A stretch of 64,000 nt of DNA from Torreya grandis (taxonomy: Eukaryota; Streptophyta; Pinopsida; Cupressales; Taxaceae). Positions 30,665-43,317 of this stretch are shown piece after piece. The stretch covers positions 1,116,001 to 1,180,000 of the forward strand of contig JARHVA010001924.1 of NCBI GenBank assembly GCA_037957365.1, given 5' to 3'. Every line of letters begins with the position of its first letter. Within the stretch, counting starts at the first letter, position 1. Position numbers and translations under genes: made by a program. The notes under the pieces are model-generated. The model saw only the letters and a program-made list of their open reading frames with translations. It was not told the DNA's origin and did no database searches.

Positions 30665-32050
30665 GAAAACAAGCCCACGTAGTTCTCCCACTTAAAATGT
30701 TTTGTGAAATTTTGCTCCTTTGATTATATGAATGGATCTAGAGATGGATTGAATACTTGATCATGATTTAATTTGGCTTGTATAAAATAATATTTTAACT
30801 TGGTTTTGGACTAATCTAAATGATTATAATCATAATTGGAAAGCATAGGGAAGTTTTCCTCAATGTGCAGTAGTGTAAATGTGTCTTTGTGTTGAAATTT
30901 CTAAATGATAGAATAGGTGACTTAAGTATGATTTTATAACAATCTAAAATGGGAAAACATCACACTACCTATCCTAAAATTATGGACCAAACTATAAGAT
31001 AGGGTCTAAATTTTAAAATTAACTTTTAAAATGGCTAAGGATAGGAACATTCCATAGGGGACAAAAACTTCTACCACCATTATCCCCTACTTGACTTTAT
31101 TTTACTTAAGATAAACATGTATTTTTGGGGTCTTGAATTGTTTGTATATATGCTTAGGGGTATTTTTAGTAATTAGAACTTTTATGTCAGCATAAGATAG
31201 CAATTTATAAAATAAATAGCAGCAGACTAAAGTGAGGTGGAGAAATAGGCCCATATTAAGTGTTGAAGTCAATTAAAGTGAAACGGGGACAAAATTCACA
31301 CAATCAAGTATTTGTGACCAAATTTGAGTGATTATAGTATCCAACACTCAAGGAAGGAAATCAAGCCCATGTAGTTATTCCACCTAGTGTGATTGTGCAA
31401 TTGTACTCTTTGACTATATGTATGCAACTAAAAAATAGATTTGATAATTGAAAATGATGACTCTTGAATTGATTTTAGGTTATATATACTTAGCTTGTGG
31501 CTACTCCTTGTGAGTCATCTTGAGTCTATAAATAATAAGGTAAATTTGAAATAGTGTGCAAGCTTGAAATAAGTAGATGTCAATTAATAGCTAGTGATTG
31601 AAAGTGGTCTAAATGAATGACATTTGATGTGTATTTATAGAAAAATATTTTGATACTTTTATTTAACTGACAATGTTAAATATGTGAGAAGACCAAAAAG
31701 AATTACTTAAATTTTATAAACTAGCCATTATTTATCATAAGACACAATTGGCTTAGTGCAAACCTGTCCAAAAGGATCAAGGACATATATCCTTTGTTGA
31801 AGATGGTTTGAAGGTTATTTTAGATAGTTTAAGCATTTGACATTGAAATTTTTATGTAGTAGTAATGGAAAACAAAAGGTCAAACCCATGTATAGATAAA
31901 TGTCTTAGAGGAATGGTGTATAGGAATAATGTAATTGAGTGAAATTCATGTGGTTCAAGATGTGTTAATAATTAGTATTGTCAAGTACCTATGGCTATAT
32001 TTATGTCTACATTTTTCCCCCTTTATTCTAGTATTGAAATTATTTGAGTA
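30665..32050. repeat. Spacer with a direct repeat about 690 bp apart
   Basis: No gene seen. The stretch from about 30670 (CAAGCCCACGTAGTTCTCCC) recurs in diverged form from about 31362 (CAAGCCCATGTAGTTATTCC). Matching continues for roughly 100 bp through TTTGATTATATGAATG / TTTGACTATATGTATG. It is an older tandem or dispersed repeat that element C inserted beside. Confidence 0.55.
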
Positions 32051-32261
32051 TGTCAGATCACTCTAAGATATTTAAACATCATAGATAGCATAAAAATCTT
32101 AGGAATATTTGAGAGTAAGATGAAAATAAAAGTGATCTTAATTAATTTATTAGCCAAAAATCATAAAGGATGTACATTATATAGTGAGTTATTAGGTCAC
32201 CAAAATGGTAACAACTCAACTCACAATTAGAAAACACATTATATGTATTCCTCATAATGAT
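32051..32261 (-). repeat. Element D, 3' LTR, outer part
   Basis: Aligns with 46456-46665. It stops at ATGAT, the insertion point of Gypsy element E, and resumes at 42756. Confidence 0.85.
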
Positions 32262-34373
32262 TTTTCTCACCAAATTTTGAATCTTAGAAGAGGGTGTTCA
32301 ATTCTCTTCTATATTAGGGAAATATGAGAACACTTCCAAGTATGTGAGTGTACCTATAGTGGAAGTGAGCCTCTAGATTTAAGGGCTAGCTCCCTGAATG
32401 TATCTTGAAGTGCTTTCACCTATGTTAATACTTGCTTATGAGGAAAAGAGTTATAAGTTGCATAAAATGAACCTAATTTGAATGGGTGATACACCAATAT
32501 GTTTTCCACATGACCATCATACTCCATTCACTAAGAAAAAAATAATACAAGTTAGTCTCAAAGTCTTAAATGGTTCTAACATGAGTATTTCAATATAGAG
32601 GTGAGATGTGTGAAGCAACATAAGGAAAATGAACTAGAGTGTGAATTTCACACTTAGGATAATCATACACTTTAAAATATCCTAAAACACTTGACTAAAT
32701 TCTATATGACATGTTATAATAGTAAGTCTTTCACAAACATGAAAGGATAAGGGAAGAAAGGATAGAAGGTTATCACTTTGCATCACCATACATCACTTGC
32801 ATACTTAGAAAATTATTCAACAAGTCAAAACCAGATATGCATTAATGTTCAAAGGAAAAATATGACATCATTATATTATGTATTTTCCATACATGGTGTG
32901 GTATTAAGCTAAAAATGTTAAAATGGTAACTACTTATAAAATTTTAGAGAGAAGAGAAAAGAATGAAGTTTAAAGGTCACTAAAACACATGTCTAATTGA
33001 TAAGAGGAGTTACACATGCAAGAGGATGAATTAAAAAATCTAACATGCAAGGTCTAATGGGATAAATATATCTCAAAATATAAAACTCATAAAATGTGGC
33101 ATAGAACTCCTTTTACTATGCACAAGAAATTGTCTTTCGTCATGGATCATCTCTCGAGCATTTTAAACTGATTTGGAGAGAGTTGACACATATTTAATAT
33201 TCAAGGGAGGTTAAAACATGATATTATAGTCATAATACATTCTCATAACTATTATATATCATTTAGACACCTATATTTACCATCTATAGTCATCCATTTA
33301 TCTCTTGGACTTCATTCTTCACATTTGGCAATCATTGTTTATCTTGCATCTCGATTGAGCTTTCATGGTGGTGTATGAGTCCAAAGTATTTACTCTACTA
33401 TATAATCCTTTGATCCTATGTATCTACCTATATGGCATTCCCTTGCCATATTTCTCATTCCATTTTTAAATATGTCTATCATCATTTGGATAAGTAGCCT
33501 CATTTTTTCCATCTAGAATCTAGTCAAAATTGCTCTATCGATCTCCTCTAAAGTCTCTTAGATTCAAATTTCGATGTCAACCATTGATTTGTGATCTAGG
33601 AATTTTAGATTATGACATTTGGAAGCTTTACATTTGATTTCAAGATCCTTAACTCTTTGACTCAATGCACACCATTAGATCTAGTACCTATGATCAAATG
33701 TATGCCATTGATCTATTGTCAGTTTATCATGATTATGACACATGTTACCATTGCATTTAATTAGGATATTTTAACTCTTTGAATCTTGCTCATGTTGTTA
33801 ACTTACTTTTTCATGATCAAATGCACACCATCAGATCTACCAAACCCATTGACATCACCTTCACTTTTGCATCATTAGATATGATCCAAACACCCAAGAT
33901 CTTACCACTTATCAACCCTACATTAAACCTCAGGAGCATTTTAATCCAAATGATCATTTCATGAGGCTTGAATTTGACATTCCCATGCACATCTATCTCT
34001 ATTATTTGATCTTGAAAGGTTTCTATATTGAGATGGAGAACTCATCAAGACACCACATTTGCAGGGGATGATTTTGGAACTAAAATCATCATGTCTATGT
34101 AGTCTTTTTGACCTAAAGGTTTTTCTAAGCACACTTGTAAAATGCATAATCAAACTAATCTTTCATTTTTATGTGACATGTCATGATGACCTGACCCCCT
34201 AGATGACTCAAAATGACACAAGGACTAAACTATACTATGACCAAAGCTATAATGGCGTATGAAATTACATCAAATGGAATACAACACACCATATGAAACT
34301 ATGTTCTACCTCCATATCAAGTCTTGAATATATGGGATTGACCCATTTTGACTTGCAGTCAACATGATCAACA
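32262..34373 (-). repeat. Element E, 3' LTR (left copy)
   Basis: Aligns over about 2.1 kb with 40652-42750 at an offset of 8.38-8.39 kb, for example AGGGCTAGCTCCCTGAATGT at 32381 and 40793. It ends TCAACA at 34373. Many substitutions and small indels indicate a fairly old insertion. Confidence 0.85.
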
Positions 34374-34639
34374 TTCTTGGTGATTTATTAAGGGTGGTAT
34401 GTTTGTTATGCTAAGACTAGTTGCCTAATCCTATCTATTGGGATATGGAGTCATTTTTACATAGGTTTGACACATAAATTGCCTTTGAAAACACACAAAA
34501 CATAAGGAAAAGACACACAAAATGAGACAAGCTCAAAATAAACACACATGTGGTCAACTAGAACACTTAGGGAAGACAACACACACAACTTAAACAAAAC
34601 ACACACCTAGTCTACTATTTACAAACTTAACCTTTAGTC

Positions 34640-35840
34640 CTCAATATCAATGTTTCAAATGTATCCCATTCATAGGGATAGGAAGATATTCTCCATTCAT
34701 CCTTTCTAATTGGAAATAATTGCTTTCTTTTCACTTGATGATGACATACAATCCACTCCATAGGGTGTTAAATTTGGTATGTCTCCCTAGTTTTGCTCTA
34801 TCTTCATCCCATTTCAATATTATGTCACCTTCTTGAAATGATCTTGGATTTGATTTCTTATCAAAATACCTTTCTATTAATACTTGGTGATGCTCCCTAT
34901 CTTGATGAGCCTTATCTATAGTCTCTTATAAATCCATTAATTTTATCAATCTCACCTTCCTTGGAGTGTTTTCAAGAAACTCTAATTGATGTGCCAAATC
35001 TAAGGTAGACATCTCTTGAGATATAGACAACTTAACTTATCTTCCATATACAAGCACAAAAGGATAATTTCCTACTAACCTTTTGGGAGTTATCCTATCA
35101 ACCCATAAGGTTGTCTTCAATTTGGTGTGCCAAGATCTCTAGTTATGCTCCAAGGTTCTCTTAATGATTTTGATCAGATTTTTGTTAGTAGATTTAGCCA
35201 ACCCATTACCTTGAAGGTAATAGTTAGATGAACTACTCAAGAATATTCCATTACTATTTGTCAAATCAACTATCTTAACACACATAAAAGTAAGAGCATT
35301 ATCTAAAATAATAGTAGAAAGAGTGCCAAACCTTGTTATGATTCTCTCATATAACTCCAAGATATCATTCTTGTTATCTTATTTCAATACTATTTTCTAA
35401 ACCTACCTTGTAAAATAATAAATTGTTGTGAGTATCCATTTATGACCAGCACTTGATGGGGGGTTTATCATGCCAATGAAATAAAGACCCCATTGTATGA
35501 AAGGTTGATCCACTTGGATAGGCTTCAAAGGAGGAGCTGAAAACTTATGTTTTCCCACAAAGAAATCACATTATACACACCTTCTCACCCAAGCATGGTA
35601 TTCCTTAAAAAGGCTTAGCCAATAATATCTTTCCCTCATGATCTTCAAAGCTATGGTTCTTGGGGAGAAATGATCTCCTATTGTTCCATCATGGAATTTC
35701 TCAAGCAACACTCCAAATTGGTCATTATCAATTCACCTCAATAATACACCATTAATATATCTTATAAAAATCACACCATCTATAAGGTAAAATGGAATAG
35801 CTTGAAATATAAAATATCTCCTTTGAGATCTTCTCATATC
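34640..35840 (-). pseudogene. Gypsy integrase, element E
   Basis: The minus strand encodes a decayed integrase. The core begins near 35490 (GLYFIGMINPPSSAGHKW) where the first catalytic Asp is Tyr. The second Asp is kept in IILDNALTF (about 35295). The Glu position reads GNGLAKSTNKNL, Lys instead of Glu (about 35195). The C-terminal part continues to about 34650. Stops interrupt the frame. Two of three catalytic residues are lost. Confidence 0.75.
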
Positions 35841-35858
35841 ATTATGATACTCACCACT

Positions 35859-36425
35859 TCAAAAAAATTTGATCATATCTTGTGTCCAAATCTGTATATG
35901 CAAGGAACCATCTAGTTGGGGGAAATCATGATTGATTAAAACCTCTTCTTTTAACTCATGAAGATCTAAATCTAGATGTTCACAAAGGCCCTTACCTCTT
36001 ATCAACTTTGTTACTTTGATATCAACATCATATTCCATGACCTTAGTGATCCACCCTACCCTCTTCTCACTAAGGTCTTTGCTCAAAATAAATTCCTTGG
36101 TAATAAGATGAGGGACCATAACATGAATTTTATTATTTGAAACTATATGCCTAAACTTCTTTAGTGCCCTTACAATAGCAAGTACTGGCTTCTCAACAAA
36201 GGTATGCTTCATTTCATAATCTTTCAAACCTTGACTAAAGAATGCAATTGGTTGCTTTACACCCTCATCATTCCTTTGCATTAGCATAGATGAGATAATA
36301 TCAAGGCTATAAAATGAATAAAACATGAAGTATTTATCAAAATTAGGATTCACAAGAGTAGGATCTTGTGCAATTGCTTTCTTAATGGGTTCAAAACTAT
36401 TCTTACCTTCCTTAGTCCAAAAAAA
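35859..36425 (-). pseudogene. Gypsy RNase H (RT-linked), element E
   Basis: Follows RT directly. Open stretch 35859-36353 reads KQPIAFFSQGLKDYEMKHT, then EKPVLAIVRALKKFRHIVSN, the standard Gypsy RNase H arrangement, then a linker. A stop separates it from the RT frame (about 36427). Confidence 0.8.
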
Positions 36426-36428
36426 GAC

Positions 36429-37300
36429 CTAATTCTTTTTTAGCATGATTGTGATAGGTTTCACCAAATATGCAAAACCATGTATTAATCTCCTTACAAA
36501 ATTTATCTTACTTAAAAAACTTTTGAGACCTTTATTATGTAAGGGAAATGATAGGCCTAAAATAGCCTCTATCCTTTCAAGATCAATAGCCAAACCATCT
36601 TTGGAAATAATGTGTCCTAAGACCTTACCTTCATCGATAATAAAGATGCATTTTTTTTTATTAAGAGATACTCCATACTGCCTAACTATTTCAAACACTT
36701 GTCTCAAGTATTGCATATGTTCATCATCATATTTATAAAACAATGTTATATCATCTAGATAAACCAACAACATCTCATTGATAAAACCTTTGAAAGATAT
36801 ATCTATTACTCTTTGAAAGGTAGAACTAGCATTTGACAAACCAAATGGTATATTTCTATAGGAAAAATTCCCCCATTTGGTAGTCAATATTGTCTTAAAA
36901 TTATCGTCCTCATTCACAAAAATCTGAATATAACCTAAATATCCATCTAAGAGAGAAAAACATTAAGATGCTGAAATAACTTACAAAATATATTCCATTA
37001 AAGGTATAGGATAGTGATCTTTGAGTGGCACCCTATTAATATCTCTAAATTCCATACAAAGTATTATTTCCCCATTATTATTTATAACATGCACAAGGTT
37101 ATCTACCCATGTTGAGTGCTTGATAGAAAACATTATTTTAGATACAAGGAGTTTAGTGAACTCTAACCTCCTGAGTTGGTCAACCTTGGAGTTGATGGGT
37201 CTTTATTTTTGTCTAACAGTTTTAACTCCAGGTTCCAATTCAATGGTTTGGTTTGCTATAATAGGATAAAATCCTTTGAGGTCTTTATATTACCAATAAA
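36429..37300 (-). pseudogene. Gypsy reverse transcriptase, element E
   Basis: The open stretch 36429-36917 covers the RT palm: KWGNFSYRNIPFGLSNASST, the active-site LLVYLDDITLF, KKKCIFIIDEGKVLGHIIS and SFLSKINFVRRLI. N-terminal RT blocks persist with stops up to about 37300. YLDD is the normal Gypsy-type variant of the catalytic motif. Confidence 0.85.
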
Positions 37301-37739
37301 AATATCGTGAAACTCTTTACATAACTAAATGAATACTTTTTTTTCTAATGTATAAAATACTTTGCCTAGTTTGAGGAGTTTTTCTTTGAAGATCAAGACT
37401 CTTTCATAGTTCTCCTCTTTTGTAGACATAATCACTTTATCCTTTTTATTTTTATCATTCTCATTTAAGATACTTTATAAGGTCACCAAACCCTTAGGTA
37501 TCTTATTTTTCCTTAGATGCACAATCTAATCACCAAATTGTTCTTGGAGTCTCCTTTGATTCCTTGAAGAAAACTGGGCCTCATTCTGCAAAAGACATGT
37601 AATGTGTTTGTCACTATCAAACACTTACCAAGATACTTAATTATCAGGTAAAAAATATCTAATAATTATCTTAATGTGGGATTGTTTCCCCTCTTATTTT
37701 ATGGTAGTTGGAGTATCAAATTGAGCTCCTATGGCAGCT

Positions 37740-38110
37740 AGTATATCAACATGATTATTTTTCTCCCTTTAGACTGATTATATGTTGAATGCATTGAAGT
37801 CTTTAAGAAAATACCATAATATATGATTATATGACTTTATAAAATGGTTCTTGAAATCAACCACATACCTAACCTGGTGAACAACCAATTTACTATCTCC
37901 ATATACTTGCAAGTTTTTGATTCCCTTTCTCCTTGCCCATTGAAGAACATGAATTAAACCTTCATACTCAACCACATTACAATTAAAATTAAAATAAAAT
38001 TTATATGAATCATAGTATTATTTTTTATATGGGGAGACAAACATAACACCATCTCTTGCACCAACTCTTCTTCTTGAACCATCAAAAAACATCTTCCATA
38101 TCTCATCATC
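37740..38110 (-). pseudogene. Additional RNase H domain upstream of RT, element E
   Basis: The minus strand reads WKMFFDGSRRRVGARDG, a stop (near 38018), then NVVEYEGLIHVLQWARRKG and LQVYGDSKLVVHQV, all in one frame. This is a second, plant/archaeal-type RNase H domain with Asp (FDGS), Glu (VEYE) and Asp (GDS) all present. It lies before RT rather than between the Gypsy RNase H and integrase, where the extra domain of Tat-type elements is usually drawn. Confidence 0.8.
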
Positions 38111-38770
38111 TTCACCTTTTTCTTTGGCAAGTAGAAGTGTTGTTATTCCTTTTTCATGTATAAAATATAATCCTAGATCAATTTCCTCCATAAATATATA
38201 AGCATCATGATCATAAGTATTGGTACCATATTCATCAAGAAATAAATCAAAAATGCCTTCCAGCTTGGAAGAAGTACCATCATCTACAATAGAATCCTTC
38301 TCTTCATGAATGACACAATTCAAATTATAACTTGTCTCAACGTAGGGCTCAATATGAAACCTTGAAAGATTTTGAGTCCTTATGGTCACCTTAGTTCCAT
38401 ATCTTATTTTAAAAACCAATAAATACCAATCATCTAAGATATATCCACCTATCTTGGATGTAAAGTCCCTTGATAGGCAAATTGTAAAGTGAGTTGGGAG
38501 GTCAACAACAATTATATCTTGAAGGATAGGAAAACTAGGGTAATCATGCAATAAAAATTTAAAGTTTTTTTTATCAATCCTATCATCTCGATAGGTGTAC
38601 CAAATATTTATATAACTCCTTTTCAATGAGGCTCATACTTTAGGCCCAATTTATTAGCTACTACTTTAGGCATGAATGAAGTAGAAGCTCCACTATCAAC
38701 TATGCAGTTATGGACCGATTTGTCTCCAACTATGAGAGAGAGATAAAATGGTGGAGGTTTATTACACATA
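38018..38770 (-). pseudogene. Gypsy aspartic protease and linker, element E
   Basis: The protease active site is clear near 38680-38705: NCIVDSGASTSFMPK. The downstream open stretch 38018-38626 continues with DIIVVDLPTHFTICLSRDF and GGYILDDWYLL, a protease C-terminal segment. An acidic linker follows into the extra RNase H. Stops and a frame change separate the two parts. Confidence 0.75.
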
Positions 38771-39009
38771 TTTTATGATTCAACAATATTTTTAGGATAA
38801 TTTTCAAGGATAACATAACTATTACTTTTATTTGAATGAGGGACACTAGTAGGGATAATAGATAATTGTTTTTGTAGGAGCTCCTTTTGATCAGGCATAT
38901 GAAGAACATCCCAAATGGAAATGGATGTTTTAGTACTCTTAAATTAATCTAAAATATTTAAATAAGCCATACTTACTTTCTCTTGGATTCTTGGAGGCAA
39001 GTAAATGCT

Positions 39010-40300
39010 TGAAACCTAAAAAATTGGAGTGCCTTGAATAGTCCTTCCAACATTTTGATTTGGAAGATGTGCAGAGTTATTTGAGGTTACCACACCTAAA
39101 GCCATACTTTGTTGCTTTGTCTGAGGATTGAATGAGCTTGTAAGCACATTAATATCACCACATAAATCATTTCCCTTTGTTCTACTTTTTCCTATAATAG
39201 AGGTTTCTTGATTGAGCACAAAAGTGTCTTCAACTAGGAAGTTGGTGAATATCTCTCCTTTATGTTATCCACCTTCACTTGTCTACATCATGGCTTCATC
39301 TTTAGCTAATAAGAGAAGAGTAAATCCTTCTTGATAAAAAATAGCTTGCTCCCTACCTTCACCAGTATCCATGAATTATCCTTGCTACCAATTTTTACCT
39401 TGCACCAAGTTGTTGTGAACTAGTACCATCTCTCTTACATTGGTGATGAAGTTGGGGTTATGCACTTTGGCATGCCTATTGAAGTTAGGTTGCCATTTAC
39501 CTCTTAATCTCCTAAATTGTTGCTCATATTATTGATAATAGGGGTAAAGATTTTTATAGGCACTTTTTTGCATATTCCTTCTCCCAAGCTTAGCTTCCAA
39601 CCATTGAATATATGCATCTTTATCCATACCATCATCTTCCTTCTTAGAAGTAGCTCTAGACTTTGTGTTAGCATTGGAAATTTGGTCTGTATCTAGGGTA
39701 TTAGTATAATTATGATATAATGGAGGCATAAATACCTTATGAGGCAATCTTCCAGCTTGGAAGAGACCATTCTCAATTTTGATAGCAAGATCATATGCTT
39801 CAAGAAGAGTGGAACCCCCCATGGACTGAAGCATGATAGTAGTTTTAGTACCAAAGGCTCTCAGGTAGGTAGGGAACACAAAACTAGGAGTTGGCCTCAT
39901 ATGAGAAGGTAATCTATTCCAAGTCTTCTAAAACCTCTCATTTAAATCATGCATTATTTATTTATGGCCTCTTTTGGTCACATTAATCTAATGTATGATA
40001 GAATCATGGTCATTTTCATTTCCAAATCTTGAGGTAAACAACACTCCAAACTCATCCCATGATGTGATGCATCCACCTTCTAGAGTCTTATACCAATCAA
40101 GAGCCTTCCCTCTAAGGGACATGTTAATGAGTATAATATAAATGTTCTCTTGAGTGATGTTATATAAGCTAAAAAATTTAGAAACATCCCTAATGTGTTC
40201 ATTAGGTGTAACATGACTTTCACCATTAAATAGGGGCACACCATTTGTAGCATTGGGAGGGATGGCATCATATACTTGAAGGTGAATTAGATTTTCAATG
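39010..40300 (-). pseudogene. Gypsy gag, element E
   Basis: The capsid region 39988-40239 contains the retrotransposon gag signature SLRGKALDWYKTLEGG then SWDEFGVLFTSRFG. The next open part, 39529-39900, includes SMGGSTLLEAYDLAIKIENG and an acidic tail. 39016-39219 is a further linker piece. Several stops separate these parts. Confidence 0.8.
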
Positions 40301-40651
40301 TTGAAGGTAGGGAAAGCATGAGTTCTATCTATATCTTCTTCAAAATATTCAATTTATTCAACCTCTTCCTCTCTATAAAAATCCACTAGTTATCAAAAGG
40401 GTAGATTACACTGAGGATATTAAACTTCAACGGGAAGTTCAAGCTGAATAGGTGAATTAATGGGGTTGATCACTCTACTAGAGGATGGCCTAGTGAGAAC
40501 CATGAATTATGAGGGAAATTTTATAACAAGACAATGGTATTGAGCCATATTTTACATTGATGGAGTCACCAAATGCTGAGTAGCACACCAATTTATAGCT
40601 GATGTTGTCAAGATCAGCATTCACCTTAATAAATTATCTTGAAGACAATGT

Positions 40652-42750
40652 GTCTCACTAGGCATACCAAAACTATTGTCAAAATATTTTATCCTAAAAG
40701 AGGGTGTTTAATCCTCTTCCAAATTTTGGAAACATGGGAACACTTCTAGGTATGTGGGTGTACCTATAGTGGAAGTGAACCTCTAGATTTAAGGGCTAGC
40801 TCCCTGAATGTATCTTGAAGTGCTTTCACCTATGTTAATGCTTGATTATGAGGAAAAGAGTTAGAATTTGCATGAAATTAACCTAATATAAAGGTTTTAT
40901 ATTCTAATATGCTTTCCACATGACCATCATACTCTATTCACTAAGAAACAAAGCATACAAATTAGTCTTAAAGTCTTAAATGGTTCTAACATGAGTATTT
41001 CAATATAGAGGTGAGATGTGTGAAGCAACATAAGGAAAATGAACCAGAGGGAAAATTGCACACTCTAATAAAAATAATACACTTTAAAGGAGCATAACAC
41101 ACTTGAATAAACTCTATATGACTTATTAAAATAGGAACTCTTACATAAACATGAAAGGATAAGGGAAGAAAGGATGGAAGGTTATCACTTTGCATCACCA
41201 TACATCACTTGCATTCTTAGACAATTATTCAAGAGGTCAAAACCAGATTTTCATTAATGTTCAAATGAAAAATATGGCATCATTCCATTATGGCTTCACC
41301 ATACATGGTGTGGTATTATATTACAAAGGCCAAAATGGTAGCTACTTATATAATTTTAGAGAGAGGAGAAAAAAATGAAGTTCAAAGGTCACTAGAACAC
41401 ATGTCTAGTTGATAAGAGGAGTTACACATGCAAGAGGATGAATTCATAAATATACCATGCAAGGTATAATGTGGAAAATGGATCTTGAAATATAAAACTC
41501 TTGAAATGTGGCATAAAACTCTTTTTTCTATGCATAAGAAACTGCCTTTCATCATGGATCATCTCTCAAGCATTTTAAACTAATTTGGAGAGAGTTGACA
41601 CATATGTACTATCTGAGGGAGGTTAAATATGCTATGATAGTTTTAATACATTCTCCTAACTATTATATATCCTATAGACATGTATATTTACCATCTATAG
41701 TCATCCATTTATCTCTTAGACATTTTTCAGACACTATTTATCTTGCATCTCAATTGAGCTTTCATGGTAGTGTATGAGTCCAAAGTATTTGCTCTATTAT
41801 AGAATCCTTTGATCCTAAATTTTTTCCTATGTGGCATTCCTTTACCACATCACTCATTCCATTTTCAAAATATGTATGTCATCATTTGGACACATAGCCT
41901 CATTTTGTCCATCTAGAATCTGATCAAAATGGACACATAACTTTAGAAGTTGGTTGTTGATCTATGACGTAGGAATCTAAGATTATGACATCTGGAAGCT
42001 TTGCATTCAATATCAATATCCTTGACTCTTTGACTAAATGTGCACCATTAGATCTTAGTACCTATGATCAAACATGGTCCATTGACCTGTTATCAATTTG
42101 TCATGATTATGACACATGTCACCATTGCATTCAATTAGGATCTTTTGAATATTTGACTCTTGATCATGCCATTGATATGTTTTTTACAAAATCAAATGTG
42201 TACTATCAAATTTTTCAGACCCACTAACATCACCTTTGCTTATGCATCATTAGATTTGATTTGAATACCTGAGATCTTACCACTTATTAACCCTACATTG
42301 AACCTTAGGAGCATTTGAATCCAAATAGTCAATTCATGAGGCTTGAATTTCACATTCTCGCACACATATATCTCTTATAATTGATCTTTAAATGTTTGTA
42401 TCTTAAGAAGAAAAACTCAAAAAGATACCACACTTGAAAAGGATGATCTTTGCACCAAAATAATCATGTCCATATAGTATTTTTGACCTAAAGGGTTATC
42501 TAAGCACACTTGTAAAAGGATTAATCAAATTGATCTATTCATTTTTGTATCACATGTCATGACGGTCTGACCCCCTAAATGAATCAAACTGAAACAAGGA
42601 CTAAACTAGACCATGACCTAAAAATAGAATGGTATCTAAAATGACATAAAATGGATTACAACACACCCTATGACACTATGTTCTACCTCTATATCAAGTC
42701 TTGACTATAGGGGGTTGACCCATTTTTAATTTAGGTCAAAATGGTCAACA
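40652..42750 (-). repeat. Element E, 5' LTR (right copy)
   Basis: Partner of 32262-34373. The inner boundary is either TGTCTCAC at 40652, where alignment with the left LTR begins, or TGTTGTCAAG at 40603, which gives better TGTTGACC/GACAACA inverted ends. I could not assign a primer site next to it. Confidence 0.75.
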
Positions 42751-42755
42751 ATGAC

Positions 42756-42822
42756 CTTAACAACCCTAAGCAAACTGATTAACAACTATGTGGGTAGAAC
42801 CAAAATCAAAAAAAAGCCTACA
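42756..42822 (-). repeat. Element D, 3' LTR, inner part
   Basis: Aligns with 46668-46734 of the right LTR (AACAACCCTAA to CCTACA). A possible polypurine tract (AAGGGGTG on the minus strand) follows at about 42826-42836. Confidence 0.8.
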
Positions 42823-43317
42823 CTAGCACCCCTTGAAGTGTAACTTAGGTGGATAGAAGAATTGGGTCCTAGAAATGAAACTTGATGAGGTACCCAAGCA
42901 CAATGCAACTCTCATAAAACAAGGAAAAGGAGAAAACCCATAGGACAAAACTCCTCCTCAAAAGAGAGCAAAGAAGAGAAGAGGGATAAAAATCCCCACT
43001 ATATTTTATAACTTCTTCTAACCATCCTATATTGGAGTTATAGGAAGTGACTGTGGATCAAAATTAGATGTTGTGAAGAATGGATCACCTTGTAATAGTG
43101 AATGTGTCAATCAAGTGCCTAATGGATCTTCAACCAAGGTATGATTCCTATACAAGGAATTATTATCCTCATGTAAGGTAGGAGGGCCAAATTCTCTATG
43201 TAACTTTGGTGTAATGGGAGTAAAGGCTATGAAGGGCTACAGAATGGCCTAAAACTATGGAATAGACTACCCAATATTTTATGTGTCTTGGATTAATGCA
43301 CCTATACCATGTAATGT

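Larger units (their letters stand above)
32262..42750 (-). mobile_element. Element E: Ty3/Gypsy, nested in D
   Basis: A 10.5-kb element with LTRs of about 2.1 kb (32262-34373 and about 40603/40652-42750). The likely target duplication is ATGAT (32257-32261) against ATGAC (42751-42755), one mismatch. On the minus strand the order is gag, protease, an extra RNase H domain, RT, Gypsy RNase H, integrase. All coding parts carry stops and frameshifts. The intact right LTR of element D (aatgattttaacaacc) shows the uninterrupted target site. The left LTR seems to lack up to about 50 bp at its outer end relative to the right one, so that boundary is approximate. Confidence 0.85.
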
